Assembly (NCBI GenBank): GCA_003049485.1
Contig: PYST01000004.1
Span: forward strand, 248,001 to 312,000
Length of the DNA stretch: 64,000 bases
Direction of reading: 5' to 3'
Source: Ophioceras dolichostomum
Lineage: Eukaryota > Ascomycota > Sordariomycetes > Magnaporthales > Ophioceraceae
Shown here: piece after piece, positions 22,259 through 34,356 of the stretch
How the letters are laid out: every line of letters begins with the position of its first letter
How positions within the stretch are numbered: the first letter of the stretch is position 1
Program-made: the position numbers and the translations under genes
Notes under the pieces: generated by a model
What the model was told of the DNA's origin: nothing
Databases searched by the model: none
Seen by the model: the letters and a program-made list of their open reading frames with translations, nothing else

Positions 22259-24644
22259 TTTTTTTGGCTCAAGTTCGGCTGATATGTCGGTTTTCTGGCT
22301 GTTGATTTACTATGGTGGTGGTTGTGATCAGAAGTTGTGATGAGAAAGTTGCGATGATAACCAGGGAGTCTCTACGGGAACCTTGCAGGAAGACCTCTTC
22401 ATCTCATCCAGTTCTTATAGAGATTATCGCGGAAGTCGGCCCCCTCATTCCAGACCCCAAACTGAGGTTTGAGCACTTGGAGACCTCTGTTCAGCTCTTG
22501 TCGGGCTCTGCGTATCAGAGCCCGATGAATTCATCAGCTAGCCACCTGGAGGCATTCAGCTTGGTGCTAACCAAGAGGTTAACCAAGAGTGAGGAACGAG
22601 GTGCAGCGTCCCTTAGTTGGTGAGTTCAGAGCCCGCTACTCTCCTGGGGAACTCCCAATTTTAATAGCCAATTACTAATAAGTTCCCCGAGAGCTCTCTC
22701 TCTCTCTCTCTTCTGCTCAGTCCCAGCTTCGGTGAGCATGGGGATTTGAATGGTATGTGCAGGGACTCTCTATGTGCTGTTGCCCCATAGAGTAAACATA
22801 TATGTACGGCTTTTCGAGACAACCCATCTTACAGTTTCATTCCACGCGGGATCTCTTCTGCAGCTTCCCGCTTCCCCGGATTTCTAATTCCTAGTCGTAT
22901 GATGGTAGAGTGATGACAGCGCGATTCCTATTACATGTGCATTTTTCTTTCCAATCGAGAATATGGCCTGATTGGGGGAAGTTCGGCGTCTACATTGTAC
23001 TCCCCTCAACTCTTCATGAATTTTGGAATGGAATTTTGGCTGCTCGGTCTTCGATACCGCCAGAATGGGACAAGCGCGCCATATAATGCAAACGGGCGGG
23101 GCCTAGCACAGGGGACACCCCAGCACGCCATCCGAGGCTGATAGGTGATAATGTTCCCCTGGAATGGCGTGTCGATGCAACTTCGCCGACCTGGAACAAA
23201 AACCACGAGCTCTAGTCGCCGTCACCAGCCCTACAACATTCATTACCAATTCCAAGGTCCCCGAGGCTACGACTTCGACCCAACTCGTTCGAGGTTCTTC
23301 CAATTCAAATCCCGGTTCCTCGTCTGTGCAAGCAGGTGGATAGCCGTCGGCTTCGGGAACGGCACTCGGACAAGCTAAGGCAGAGCCAGACTCCAGTCGA
23401 TGGGCCTTCCCGTCTCACTGTGGCGGCCGTGTCAAGGCCCAAGTGCCGTTCTCCATATGGTGAGATGGGGAAGATGTTTTTGCCCCTATTTTCTCTTTTG
23501 CCGTCTATATCCACATTCTTTTATACATCTGCTGTACTAGTCGGTACGGCTTGCCGTATCGCGTCTTTCTTTCTGCAGACAAGGTGGGACAGCTCCTGCA
23601 GAGCTCCATCAATGGAACATGGTGGGAAGAGTCTTGACGGTTGATTCGATGGGCAACGGGCATCATCAGGAAGAGGGCAGGAGTTGGCGAGCTGGGGGGC
23701 AGACATCCCGCACCAACGACACACACACGCACACACAGTCCTTGTGCCCGGCCTCTCTACGGAATATACACAGTAGCGGAATAGTCTGTGACAACAAAAA
23801 GCCTGTCTGCAGATTTTTGCGAGACCACCATCACAGTCGGAGCCGGATAGACCGCCCACGCCCACATCGGGTGGTCTACCTATTCCAGTAAGAGGTGTGC
23901 GGCATAGGACTTAACCTCGCCGCCCTGGGGCTTGCTCAATATTTGCTGGCTTCCCTTTCCTGGACGTGCTGGCAGCCAATCCCTGCCCCCCAGGCCCCAT
24001 GACGCGAAATGTGGCGTTTCTTCTTCTATGTCTTTTTGTCCTTGTCACTGTGCTGGACCACGGCCTAGCCTGAATAGATGGATGTCCCATGATGGTCACG
24101 AGCCCGTGAGTTGTTGTGGGTTGGGTGTATGTTGTCGAGGGCATTTGGTGAATGAGTGGCTCGTGAACAAATGTGACGAACCAAGTTACCAAGAAGACCG
24201 TTGCGCAATCTCCGCTGTCGTTGGCGCTTTCAAACACCATCAAGCACACGAAATCATTATAGTTCTCCATTTTTCGATTAATAATTCTTCATCCCCTTCT
24301 TTCCTTGTGCCGTTTGCTGCTTCTTCTTCCCATCCGGCTCTCGGTCCTGTCGGGGTTTGCTTGACAAAGCAGAGAAGCCAAGCATCCAGCACCGTTCGCC
24401 GTATCCGTATGTATATCAACGGTCGACGAGTTGGCCGGTGTGCTTTTTCATCTAATCGTACATGGGGCGGAAACACCACAAAACTATCTACAATCGACTA
24501 CTTTTGGTAGGCAGGCAACCTTTATAACATTCTGACCTGATCGTCTCTAAATTCTACGACTGGCACTTCCCGTCGTTCAGTCTGTCCCGGTCGATCGAAC
24601 TATCGACGCCACTACCCTACCTCCCATCTCCCTTTCGAAAGATC
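22259..24644. other. 2.4 kb divergent region between persulfide dioxygenase and YeeE genes
   Basis: No coding sequence recognised. It contains a (CT)n tract near 22697-22711 and a CA-rich stretch near 23720-23738. It must hold the promoters of both sulfur genes; I could not identify a convincing regulator site by eye. Confidence 0.5.
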
Positions 24645-25902
24645 ATGAGCTCGATACTACCAGGCGTCCTCTCGGGCGCAGCCTTCGGGGCCGCCTTAAC
24701 TGCTTCCGGAGTCTACCAGCCATCCATCATCATCACTCAGCTGAGGTTCGAAGACTGGCACATGCTCCGAGCTTTCCTCACGGCAACAGCAGGAAGCGCG
24801 TAAGTCACCTCTTCTCCTGTACCCTCTCTTGGGCCCCGTGGCCGTTATGCTGCCCACATGGGCTCGCCTGCAATTCCTCCAACGGCAATGTATTCACCAT
24901 TAACCTTACCTGCTTCGGTGGCTGTTTTACAGAACTGTAGCTGCAGTCCTTCAAAACATAGGCTACGTCAAACTGAGCCCACGAGGCTACTCGACTCTGG
25001 CCCTCTTTAGCCGTGTAGATGCCAACATCATTGGCGGCAGCCTCTTGGGCGCAGGCATGGCGCTCTCGGGCGCCTGCCCCGGCACGGTCGCGTCGCAGGC
25101 CGCCCTGGGCATCACCTCGGGCTACTGGGCCCTCGCCGGCGGCGCGCTGGGCGGCCTGGCCTGGACAGGCGCTATCCGCGACTGGGTGGCTCGCCGAAAA
25201 GCGAGCAAGGAACTATGCGAGAAGAAGTCAGCACCAACCAGCAACGGAACCGCGACGCCGCAGCCACAACCACGGCCGCTCAAGCTAACGGTGTACGAGA
25301 ATCTGGGCGTCAGCTACGTCGCCGCCGTGGTTGGCTTCGAGCTTCTGATGGGCGTCGTCGTAAGGGGCATAAGCGGCAGTGTGGGAGGATCAGCGACAAC
25401 GACTACTACTACTTCTCCTATCCCGCACTACGAGCACCCCATTCCGCCCGTAGTCGGCGGTTTGTTTATCGCTGCGGCACAGCTCGTCTCTGTCCTGGCG
25501 AGGAAGGCCGTGATCGGGACGTCGAGCGTCTTCGAAGAGATCGGGGACCACGTCTGGTGGCTCACGCGCAGCAGCGAGCCGACACAGAAGGCTGAGGACG
25601 AGGAGGCCGAGTGCAAGACGACGAAACGGCCGTGTTCGAACACCATCGTCTTCGTGGCCGGCATCATGCTGGGCTCCCTAGCCGTGGCTCGCGCGCTGCC
25701 GGAGCTGGTCAACACCAGGACCGTGGTGTCCGCGCTGCCGGCCGCGCTCGGGGGCTTCACCATGGTCGTCGGCGCCAGGATGGCTGGCGGCTGCACCTCC
25801 GGCCACGGCATCAGCGGCGTCTCCTTGCTCTCGGTTTCTAGCATGATCACCATCGGGTGTGCGTTTGCCGTTGGATCGCTTGTGGCCAAGGCATTGTATT
25901 GA
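24645..25902 (+). CDS. YeeE/YedE (DUF395) sulfur-compound permease
   Basis: Exon 1 24645-24799, intron 24800-24932, exon 2 24933-25902; 374 residues. The protein is highly hydrophobic with two pseudo-symmetric halves: the first carries GAGMALSGACPGT (Cys100), the second GARMAGGCTSGHGISG (Cys339). These Cys-centred motifs are the hallmark of YeeE/YedE, of which a bacterial member is a thiosulfate transporter. A polar, charged linker with Thr runs (about residues 140-210 and 260-290) lies between helices, longer than in bacterial proteins. The family is mainly bacterial; in fungi it may derive from old transfer, which is inference. The divergent neighbour is an ETHE1-like persulfide dioxygenase, so uptake or export of thiosulfate or another reduced sulfur species is plausible. 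Confidence 0.9.
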
Positions 25903-26818
25903 AGTACCAGTTATTCGGAGGTTGGAATTTCCTTTTTTTTCTTTTTTTTTTTTCTTTCCATGCGACTGTACACGATTCACCGCTCAGTATTTTCTTTGCT
26001 TGACGCGCAGATGGATTTGTCGCATAACGACTGTGACTCCTAGGTTCTCCCTTACACACTACCCTAAATCGGCATGTATAGATAGGTAGATCTGGCACTT
26101 GTATACATCGGCTTTGATTTCTGTCATTTCTAAAGTCCATCTTCAGGATACTTGGGGTGTAGCGTATTCGCCTTAGCTTAGCAGAATTGCGAGATCGACA
26201 AATTGCTCGGATGAGCATAATGATACTGATGCGGCCTAACCAAGGGGTAAGTACGCTAAACAGGTGGCGACATAGACACACCTCTCAAAACAGGAATCAT
26301 CAGTCCGTTCTTGTTGACAGAATCCATCATTCACAAATGGCGTGGCGGGCAACTGGCGGACGGGGAACAGCTCAGAAGGCGGGCATGCCCCTTAGTACCG
26401 ACCTACTCAGCACTCCGACTCTCTCCCGCCATCCTGGGGAGACACAAGCACTCGGCGAACTTGGAGGCCAGGCCAGAAAAAGAAAGGGGCGACCGGCCGT
26501 GTTAGATGGGATGGTCGGCGATCATATCTTGTGAGAAGTCCCCCAGTCGCCGAGGTTCCATCGAGAAAGGATATGGTGTAGCCAGAGACTGGGACGGACG
26601 GACTATAACGAAGCGAGATTCGCCGACTCACCTCCGCAGATTTTGGAGGCCAGGATAAACACACTTCAGAACTGTATCTCGGGCTGAACCTCAGGATAAG
26701 CGGAACTCCAAAGAAGAGGGGTTATCGACTAGGAAACCACGAGAGTGGAACAAGAGCACACACATACCTACCCATCTAGGTATCTGCAGGTAACAAGGCA
26801 GTGGACAAACGTCCATAG
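25903..26818. other. convergent intergenic region YeeE / RidA
   Basis: Between convergent genes. It begins with a T-rich tract (25929-25958), probably the YeeE 3' UTR. No gene recognised. Confidence 0.5.
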
Positions 26819-27426
26819 CTACGAGTCAACAAGCCCCTCTCCGTCTCCACCACCACCACCCCCATTCCTCGCCGTGACCTCGACCTCGAACTTCATCACC
26901 TCCTCCATGAGCCCCGCCTGCATCATCGTGGCCGCGGGCCTCGTCTCGCCCAGCCACTTCTGCAGGACGGGCCACGTGGCCTGGAACAGGGCCCGGTCCG
27001 GAAGGATGTAGCGGACCCGGACGACGTCCGCCATGGAGCAGCCGGCCTCTGCCAGCGCGGACGCCACGTTCTGCAGGGCCTGCTCGGCCTGCTCGGCCAC
27101 GTCTTGCGATATATTTCCCGTCTTGTAGTCGTATCTACACAGGCGGGTGGGTCAAGGAAGAGAAAGGGATGAGAGAGGTTGGTTAGCATACGACGATCCC
27201 GGTAGGTTGGTACTGCAGCACGCTCAATGGCCGAAGAGAGTTAGGGGATAATATAGGAGAGTGTTCGTGGGCAGGTGCCGTGTATCAGCGTCAAGCAAGA
27301 CTTGGTGCTGGTCACATACCCGGTGCAGCCCGAGACGAATACCCATTCTCCGGACGCGACCGCTCGCGAGTAGCCGATCTGGCTTTCGAAGGCCGACCCA
27401 GAACTGATGAGGCGTCGCTCGCTCAT
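26819..27426 (-). CDS. RidA/YjgF/UK114-family protein
   Basis: Exon 1 27426-27320 (MSERRLISSGSAFESQIGYS), intron 27319-27135, exon 2 27134-26819; 140 residues, the normal size for the family. The splice gives VFVSGCTGYDYKTGNISQDV, the conserved loop. Features expected of the trimeric RidA fold are present: QAEQALQNVASALAEAG helix, DVVRVRYILPD strand, an Arg in GETRPAAT that matches the substrate-carboxylate Arg, and Glu in KFEVEVTA. Family members hydrolyse reactive enamine/imine intermediates such as 2-aminoacrylate made by PLP enzymes. A short poly-Gly tail precedes the end. This subgroup may not be the canonical RidA, so activity is not certain. Confidence 0.88.
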
Positions 27427-28261
27427 CTTTGCCCTGGCTGATATGTATCCTAGGGAAGGTTGATAGCTTAGGTAGGTACCTAGCTCGCTGAGGTACCCGT
27501 AACTAGGGTGGGTATGGTGTCGTCGGAGACGTGGAGTGTGAGAAATGATGGATAGGTGCCTTAAGCGGTAGTGATGATCTAAGACCGACAGAGGGCGGTC
27601 TCGTCGACCGCGGCACCAGCTGTCCTGTGAGTGCTCAACTCGGTGCCAACCTAGGTACTCTTGGTAGTATCTAAGTGAGGTGATGGGCAGGCTGCATCCA
27701 GGCTTAAGTTGGCGAGTGGATGAGGGTTCACAATGAGTCACGCGCAGATTGGCGGGTCGTTCCGAAGCAACTGCATGCGAGAGTATTTAGACTGGGTTTG
27801 GTACTGTCTTGCCTCCTTGATTCGTCCGATGGGTCGTTGCGCACCGGTCGATACCGCGAAAACTCAAAGAATGCAACGGATAGGGGGATAAAATAGTCCT
27901 GCAATCATCGTAGTTATCTTCGATTTTCTCCCTTCGCTTCTATTCTGAGTCGAAATGCCTACCTTACCTATACCGCTAATGGATAACGCTGGTGAATACC
28001 AACCACTCCAGCTGAACGATACTCGAAACGCTCTCGGACAGCTCCGCCGTAAGAATACCCGCTATTTTCGACTGAAGTTCACAAGACAGGTAAGTTGGGA
28101 GGCTAGAATTTTGTACACAAATGAAGCTCCGAAACGCCTCCAGAAAAGAATGACCAAGAATCATGAGGGAAAAAATGGTCCTGCTTTGAGAAGAAAATGA
28201 CGACCAACTACCACCACGACGATGATGCCTGAGGGTTCTCTTTGCTTCCATGCATGCTCCC
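27427..28261. other. intergenic region RidA / ARP9
   Basis: Holds AGGT/ACCT palindromes near 27467-27484 and 27648-27660. A small open frame at 27955-28089 followed by a GTAAGT-like sequence is not supported as a gene. Confidence 0.45.
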
Positions 28262-30822
28262 CTAACCCAGCATGGAATGTGACCGGATCGCCTTGGGGCC
28301 GTGCTCGCTACAAATTAAGGAAAGAAACGCCATTGTTAGTCCCAGTTCATCATACAAAACCTTACGGTCCTAATCTGTAGACAACGACAGGAAATGGGGG
28401 CAAGCAAGGACACATGGAAGGAAGAGAACAACTCACTTGTAGTCAACGCGATGGAGGCTCATCAGCCGCTGGCTCTCCAGCTCCGCAGCACTCATGTTGT
28501 GCACGCAAAAGGCCAGGCGGGCCGCGACCTGCGCGCCGAGGAACATGGCCTCCTCGTAGCCGTTCTTGGTCCACTCGCCCAGATAGTTAGGCAGGGCGGC
28601 GAGCTTGATGGCCGTGGGCGTCTGGCTGTGGAAGTGGGTCGAGTGGGCGCCGCCGGGGCCGAAGTCGCCCGCGTTGGAGCCCGGCGGGTTGGTCCCGGGG
28701 CCTCCCTGGCCGCCGCCAGCAGCCCCGCCACCACCGGGCGCCAGGCCCAGCGCGGCCGCGGTGGTGGCCTCCTTGAGCAGCTGGTTGACGTTGGAGGACG
28801 AGGTGGGCAGCTGGTGGGGCGGGCCCGTGAAGCCCACGCCTGCGGTGGGGGTCTGCGCGCCTGTGCCCTGCGGCGTTCCCAGGTTAGATGGAAGCTCGGA
28901 GGTGAACATTGTCGCCGTACTGGGCGAGACGAGGTGGCGTGCATTGAGCGTCTGCAGGATATTCTCCCTGAGACCGCGGATGCGGCAGCCGTTGCCGACG
29001 AAGACGATGTTCTCCCAGCATGCCGGGCGCATGTACATGTCCTCGATGCCCTGCACTGCCTGGTAGATGGCGGTCACGATTCGGTCGATCTCCGCCCGGT
29101 CCGCGAACTTGAAGCGCTCCAGCCCGACCTCGATGTCTCGGCGCATTCTCTTGACAGGCCGCTCCGTGCTCGAAAGCGCAACAGGGGCCGACGTTGGGTC
29201 CCCGGACGGGAAGAAGGACAGCGGCTCGTCCGGCTTGGGGGCTACGGGGGCTGCGGGAGCTGCGGGAGCTGAAGCGCTCGCATTCGCGCTGCCATTAGCG
29301 TCTGCGGTGGTCGCAGGGGCGGCAGCTGACGCCGTAGAATCCGTCGCGCCATCGGTCCCGCCGGCACCATCAGCGGCCGCGGCACTACCGTTCTGGGGAG
29401 GTGTGGCAGCCTGATCAGCGGGCGCCGCAGCAGTTGGGGCTGTCGAATCCTGGCCGGCCGGCTTCTGAGGTCCCAGCTCGCTCAGCGCCGGGACGTCTTC
29501 ACGCACGAGCTCCTCATAGTGGAAAGTGTTCCGGACCCTTTTCGAGTTGGGTAGCCTGACAGGTTTGGGGGCTTGCCCGTCCCCATCTTGGCCCTTGCCG
29601 GCCTTTCTCGCCTTTGCCTTTTCAGCCTTTTCAGCCTTCTCCTTCTCCTTCTTGGCGAGGAACTCCTTCGTCTGTCCGCTGGTGACAATGCTGGCCACAT
29701 CAAGAACTCCGTCGTCGCCGTCGGCCTGTTCCTCTCCGGCGGCACCATCCTCATCGACATTGGTGGTAGTAATAGTTGGCTGGGGTGGCTTAGTGGCAGT
29801 AGGGCTAGTATCCTGAGCGGCCTGCAAAACCGCGGATGGAGGAGGTACCGTGGCAACGGTCGCCGCGTGCTCCTTGGGTAGCTCCACTAGTTCTGGAGCT
29901 TCGGGGGCGTATGGGAGGACCTCGCAGATGTTGCTCCTCTTCAGCTGTTCCGACATCTCATAGCTGAACTCCTTGTCGGCCAGGAGCTGTTGTAGTTTGC
30001 GCGTGAAGATCTCGCCGCCGGAGACGGCCTCGCCAGGGGTCCCGTCGATGGGGTCACCGACCTCCCTGTGATTGACCACACGGCTGTCGAATATGCATGT
30101 GACGTCCACCTTCTCAAACCCTACGTCGACGACGGTCATGTTCGGCCACCTCAGTCCGTACTGGGTCGCCACGGCGCTGTTGATCAGACACAGCGCGGGG
30201 GTTTTGGTCTTCTCGAATATGTACCGCGCAATCGATTCGCAGTCGGGGCGTGTCCACTGTGGCGATGCCATCAACATGATCGGCGTGTTATGATAAGTCG
30301 TCGTAAGCATGCTGTGGACGTGCTCGAGAAAGGCGAGAAAGGCGTTCATGTTTACAATGCGGCCAGCTGTGCAACCAGGCGCAAAAGGGAAGAGAAGAGG
30401 GCTCGAGGTCAGTCAACGTCCAGCTAAGGTCTCCCGTACCCCTTAATGTCTATCGGGAAAGGCCCATTGAACGCGCGAGTGCGAGTGGGAAGGCACATGA
30501 GCAATGCCAGGAAAGCAGATGTAATTTACGAACCTCGCATTGGGTAGATGGCGCCCTCAGCCACATCTGGGTCCTCGATATATTCCCACTCATCGGCAGC
30601 GCTCTCCCCTTTGGCACCTTCTTGTGGTGGCGGTATCTTCCTGCGCTTCTCCGCGAAGTAGGGGCGGTAGTCGTCGGACTCGTCGTCCTTGAACACGCGC
30701 GTCGGTAGGCGATATGTGGGCGGCGTGAGCTCGCCGCAGCCGAGCTGGGCCATCGTGGTCTTGCTGCCGGGGCAGATGACCAGGATTTGGTCTTCACGCC
30801 ATTTACCCGTCTGGCCAGACAT
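28262..30822 (-). CDS. ARP9: ARP9, actin-related protein of SWI/SNF and RSC remodellers
   Basis: Exons 30822-30534, 30366-28437, 28307-28262; 754 residues. Exon 1 encodes QILVICPGSKTTMAQLGCGE, the degenerate actin phosphate-1 loop. Intron 1 restores MRAGRIVNMNAFLAFLEHVH; the tiny 46-nt last exon gives EHGPKAIRSHSMLG, the actin-family C-terminal element, confirming the splice. TVVDVGFEKVDVTCIFDSRV is the phosphate-2 region and NIVFVGNGCRIRGLREN the adenosine loop. ATP-contact residues look diverged, as usual in Arp9. Between about residues 270 and 510 the fold is interrupted by a long Ala/Pro/Thr/Glu-rich disordered insertion, with a Gly-rich one further on. Arp9 pairs with Arp7 on the HSA helix of Snf2/Sth1 in the nucleus. 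Confidence 0.9.
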
Positions 30823-31875
30823 CTTCGCCGGCGTCGAAAGTTCTCTTCGGGTTAAGAATGGCTTTGCGACTATCTCGCGACTCTCGCGATCGCAACTGGA
30901 AAAGGTACTCCGGTGGCGGGGGGATCCGTTCAGGCTTAGTTGCTGTATGCTTGATCAATTCGACGCGGTCGCGAAAAGTGGGATTTTTGGCAGGAGTGGG
31001 TCCAGGCAATAGCTCAGATGATTACATAATCGAGAGAACCCCTGAGAGTCGCCCTCTATCCCTTCCTGCTCTCATCTCCAATCATGAATATAAATGGGAT
31101 CGAGCCCTACGAGTATTAACAAGTACTACCTATGTAGGTGGGTATCTTCGACTCGGTCTTGTTGGTTGGCGGGTGCGCCCGGCCGGCCGTATGGCCTTGC
31201 CGGTGCTCCCAGTGATGTATCCTGATCGAATGCTGGGAGTAGGGAGGTGCCTTCTCTTTTTTTGATCGATCCTTCTACGAAATAAGCAGCGATAACTTAC
31301 AGGGCAAAGACGCCTTGGACACGAGTCCCATACATACCAGCAGTGGATTGGTGTGGCTATTGTAAGAATCGACAAGAAAGACAGCTATGTACACCCATTT
31401 ATAGTCCGCCGAAGTCCCGACCCAAAACCACACGTCATTCCTCCAGTTCATGGAGCGCACTTCAGCCATGGTTGGCAATACGGTACGTCCCACTAGGCAG
31501 GGGGAAATAGGAAACAGGAAAAGACATCAAGTACGAAAAAGAAGAAAAAAGAAAAGAAAAGAAGAAAAAACAAAACAAAAGAAAAGAAAAGAAAAGAAGA
31601 AAACAAGCAGCAAAACACACCCACGCACAACAGCTAGCCTCTTGGACGCCTGGTTCCATGTATAATAATCCGTTGATAACAATATGCGCCGAGCCGCCAG
31701 GGGTACAATGCAAATTATTATGTAATAGTAGTGACTGTGTCGAGAATCAACTCCGTGCCGACGCTAGTAGTGAGTGCCGAGAGAGAGAGAGAGAGCTATG
31801 AGCTCTTGTACCAGTGAGCCCAGTACACTGATCAGCTCAACACTGAGATTATTCCATCAATGCGTTCGTTTCGTT
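30823..31875. other. intergenic region ARP9 / TM9 protein
   Basis: No gene recognised. Contains a purine tract of AAGAAAA-like units near 31535-31606 and a (GA)n tract near 31778-31794, both just downstream of the TM9 gene. Confidence 0.5.
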
Positions 31876-34356
31876 CTAATCGGCTTTGATAGCGCTGTTC
31901 AGATGATCCCACCAATTTGTTAGCGTACCTAGCTACCCAAAACAGAGACGAATACAGCGACTCATGAACATGAAACTTACCCGTATATCCTCCTCACAAA
32001 CGCATACGCGCTCAAGAACCCCACCGTGCCCGTGAGCAGGCCGTACACGCAGCAGGCCATGAAGCTGTAGCTGAAGAACAGCATGCTGCTGACGAAGCCG
32101 CTGATGTGCAGCTTGGCGAAGTAGTACCACACGCAGTACAGGAACACCCACACGGAGCTCCCGCCGCCGATGAAGAAGCTCTGCCACCACCAGCGGTAGT
32201 TCTCCGAGCACAGCTGCACGTAGATGGTCACGACCGTGACCTCGGCGATGGTGACGATCAGGATCAGCGACACCATGGCCAGGAAGCCGAAGACGTAGTA
32301 GTAGCCGCTCTTGTCCTGCCAGACGGACTGGAACACGAACAGCAGCTCGATGAAGATGACGGCGAAGGGGATCAGGCCCGCGAGCAGCACCGACGGCAGG
32401 CCCTTGATGTACCACGCCTGCTGCGGGATCTGGCGCGGCAGCACGATCGTCTTGGTCGGGTGCTCCCACGCGCCCGAGCGGACGAAGCCGTACCACGAGC
32501 CGACGTACACGAGCGGCACCTGGATGCACAGCCACAGGAACAGCAGCGCGACCAGCGTGCCGAACGGGATGGCCGTGCTCGACGCCTGCGCCCACACGAA
32601 CAGGTTGAGCAGGAAGACGACCCCGAAGAGCATGCCGGGGATCAGCAGCGCCGTCACGAGCGTGTTGCGCCGCCAGTCGCGCCCGTCGAACGTCTTGAAC
32701 ACCCGCGCCGAGAAGTACCCCGCGAACGTCCCCGCCACCACAAACAGCCCCACGCCGAAGCTGATGAACCCGCCGCGGAAGCTCGGGTTGAGCACGCCGA
32801 TCGCGCTGAGGAGCACGAGCCCCACCGCCATGAAGAGCAGCTGCATCCCCGACCCGACCAGCGGCGCGAGCAGGAAACCGAACGACGGCGACCGGAACAC
32901 GTCGCCGTGTAGCAGCTTCCAGCCCGTGACGTCCTCGAGCGCCTCGTCGTCCGAGGAGGATGACGACGAGGACCTGTCGGAGTCGCGCCGTACGATGCCC
33001 ATGATGCCATCGTCGTCCAGCTTCTCAGCTGAAGCCTTCTCGCCGATCTTGGGCGTCCGCGGCCGGCTGCCTGCCTTCTTCTGGCTCTTGCGCAGCAGCA
33101 GACGCGCCTTGCCCTCCTCGGCGGCGTCGCGATAGCTCTTGATATCGGTTCGCACCGTCTTGGCGAGGATCATCATGGTGACGGCCGTCAGGAGGCCACA
33201 GATGATGAGCGAATTGACAATGGCCAGCCAGTGGATGCGCGAGCCTTCCTCCTGGTTCACGAAGTACAGGTCCCAGCGGCGACCCCACTCGATCGAGTTG
33301 TCTTCGCGGAAGTAGACCGAGTACGTGTAGGGGATGCTCATCTTGGCGTCCTCGTCCAGCACCTCCTCCTCGGCCGGGTGGTACGAGGAGCGCAGGTTCT
33401 GGCGGCGGGAGGCGGACGAGCTGCTGAGGGACCGGTTCGAGTACATGTGAAGCTCGAAGTTCTGGTCGATGTGGTGCAAGTCTGCAGGGCAACCGCTTTC
33501 GTCACGCCGGACGCTGGGGCCAACGCTCTTCGTGTAGACCTCGAATCCGACGATGACCTTCCCGCCACGGTCCCCGGCTCGCCCCGGCGCCCTTCGGTAG
33601 CGGATGACAATCGTGTGGTGGTTGTTCAGGAAGTAGCGTGGGCGACCCGTGGACTGGTCGGTGAAGCCGAGCTTGAAGCCGGAGGCGTAGTATTTCCGGG
33701 ACTTGTCGACAGTGACGAATGACGTCGCTCCAGGAAGGTTGTCTGTTTGGGTTCCGTAAAATAGTCAGACCTTGGCTGCATCTTGGCTGGGGGAGATGTG
33801 AAATAACAGGGTAGGTAAATGCTGACCGACAATCCACTCGACCACGTAGCCGTCTCGAACCATCTCTATCGCCCGGTTCAGGTCCCTCCTACTGACCTCT
33901 CGGTTGCACAGGAAGTTGCACGGCCGGTCCTGCATCATGGCCAGGTGTACGTCCGAGTACGCGATGCGGTCGCCCCGGAGCACCTCGCCGAGGTTGAGCG
34001 AGATAGTCTGGCCGCTGAGGAGCCCGCCGTGGGGGGCGCCCGTGGGTGGGCAGACGAACGGGAGGTCGTAGTACGCATACTGCAATTGCGTGTTGTCTGA
34101 GTATACCTTATTGACAAGTAAAGGTATCTCCGCGTCGTCCCTGTAGCTCTTTATCGACCAGCCTGGACAGAGGTGCATTTCTGTGTGTTAGCGAAGTGGA
34201 GATTCCGAAAGATAAGGCAATGTGAGGAGGCATTGAGGATGGAGAAGCAAGGGAAGCCATACCAGGGATGTAGAACGCCCTCACTTCCACCAGGAAAAGC
34301 AGGAAAACGAGACAACGCAGGCCATGCCTTGATATCGCCGCCACGGATTCTATCAT
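31876..34356 (-). CDS. TM9/EMP70 nonaspanin, endomembrane protein
   Basis: Exons 34356-34263, 34162-33827, 33742-31981, 31894-31876; 736 residues. An amino-terminal signal peptide (about 1-27, hydrophobic core CLVFLLFLV) precedes FYIPGWSIKSYRDD, the usual TM9 mature start. A lumenal domain follows, then nine hydrophobic helices in the carboxy half. The 19-nt last exon gives the ending IYGAIKAD, which matches the conserved KxD/E COPI-binding motif of the family and validates the last intron. Members reside in Golgi/endosomes and function in membrane-protein sorting, adhesion and metal homeostasis. An acidic Ser-rich cytosolic loop (DRSSSSSSSDDEALED) is present near residue 330. Confidence 0.93.

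Noticed and set aside
27955..28200. 81-codon + strand frame starting MPTLPIPLMDNAGEYQ with a GTAAGT-like site inside
   Set aside because: No following exon with matching phase and sense was found, no family recognised, and it runs into the ARP9 3' region.
28394..29272. 292-codon + strand open frame
   Set aside because: Antisense shadow of ARP9 exon 2; ARP9 is confirmed by domain pattern and phase-perfect splicing.
32106..32912. 268-codon + strand open frame rich in His/Asp/Glu
   Set aside because: Antisense to the TM9 membrane helices; composition is the complement of hydrophobic codons.
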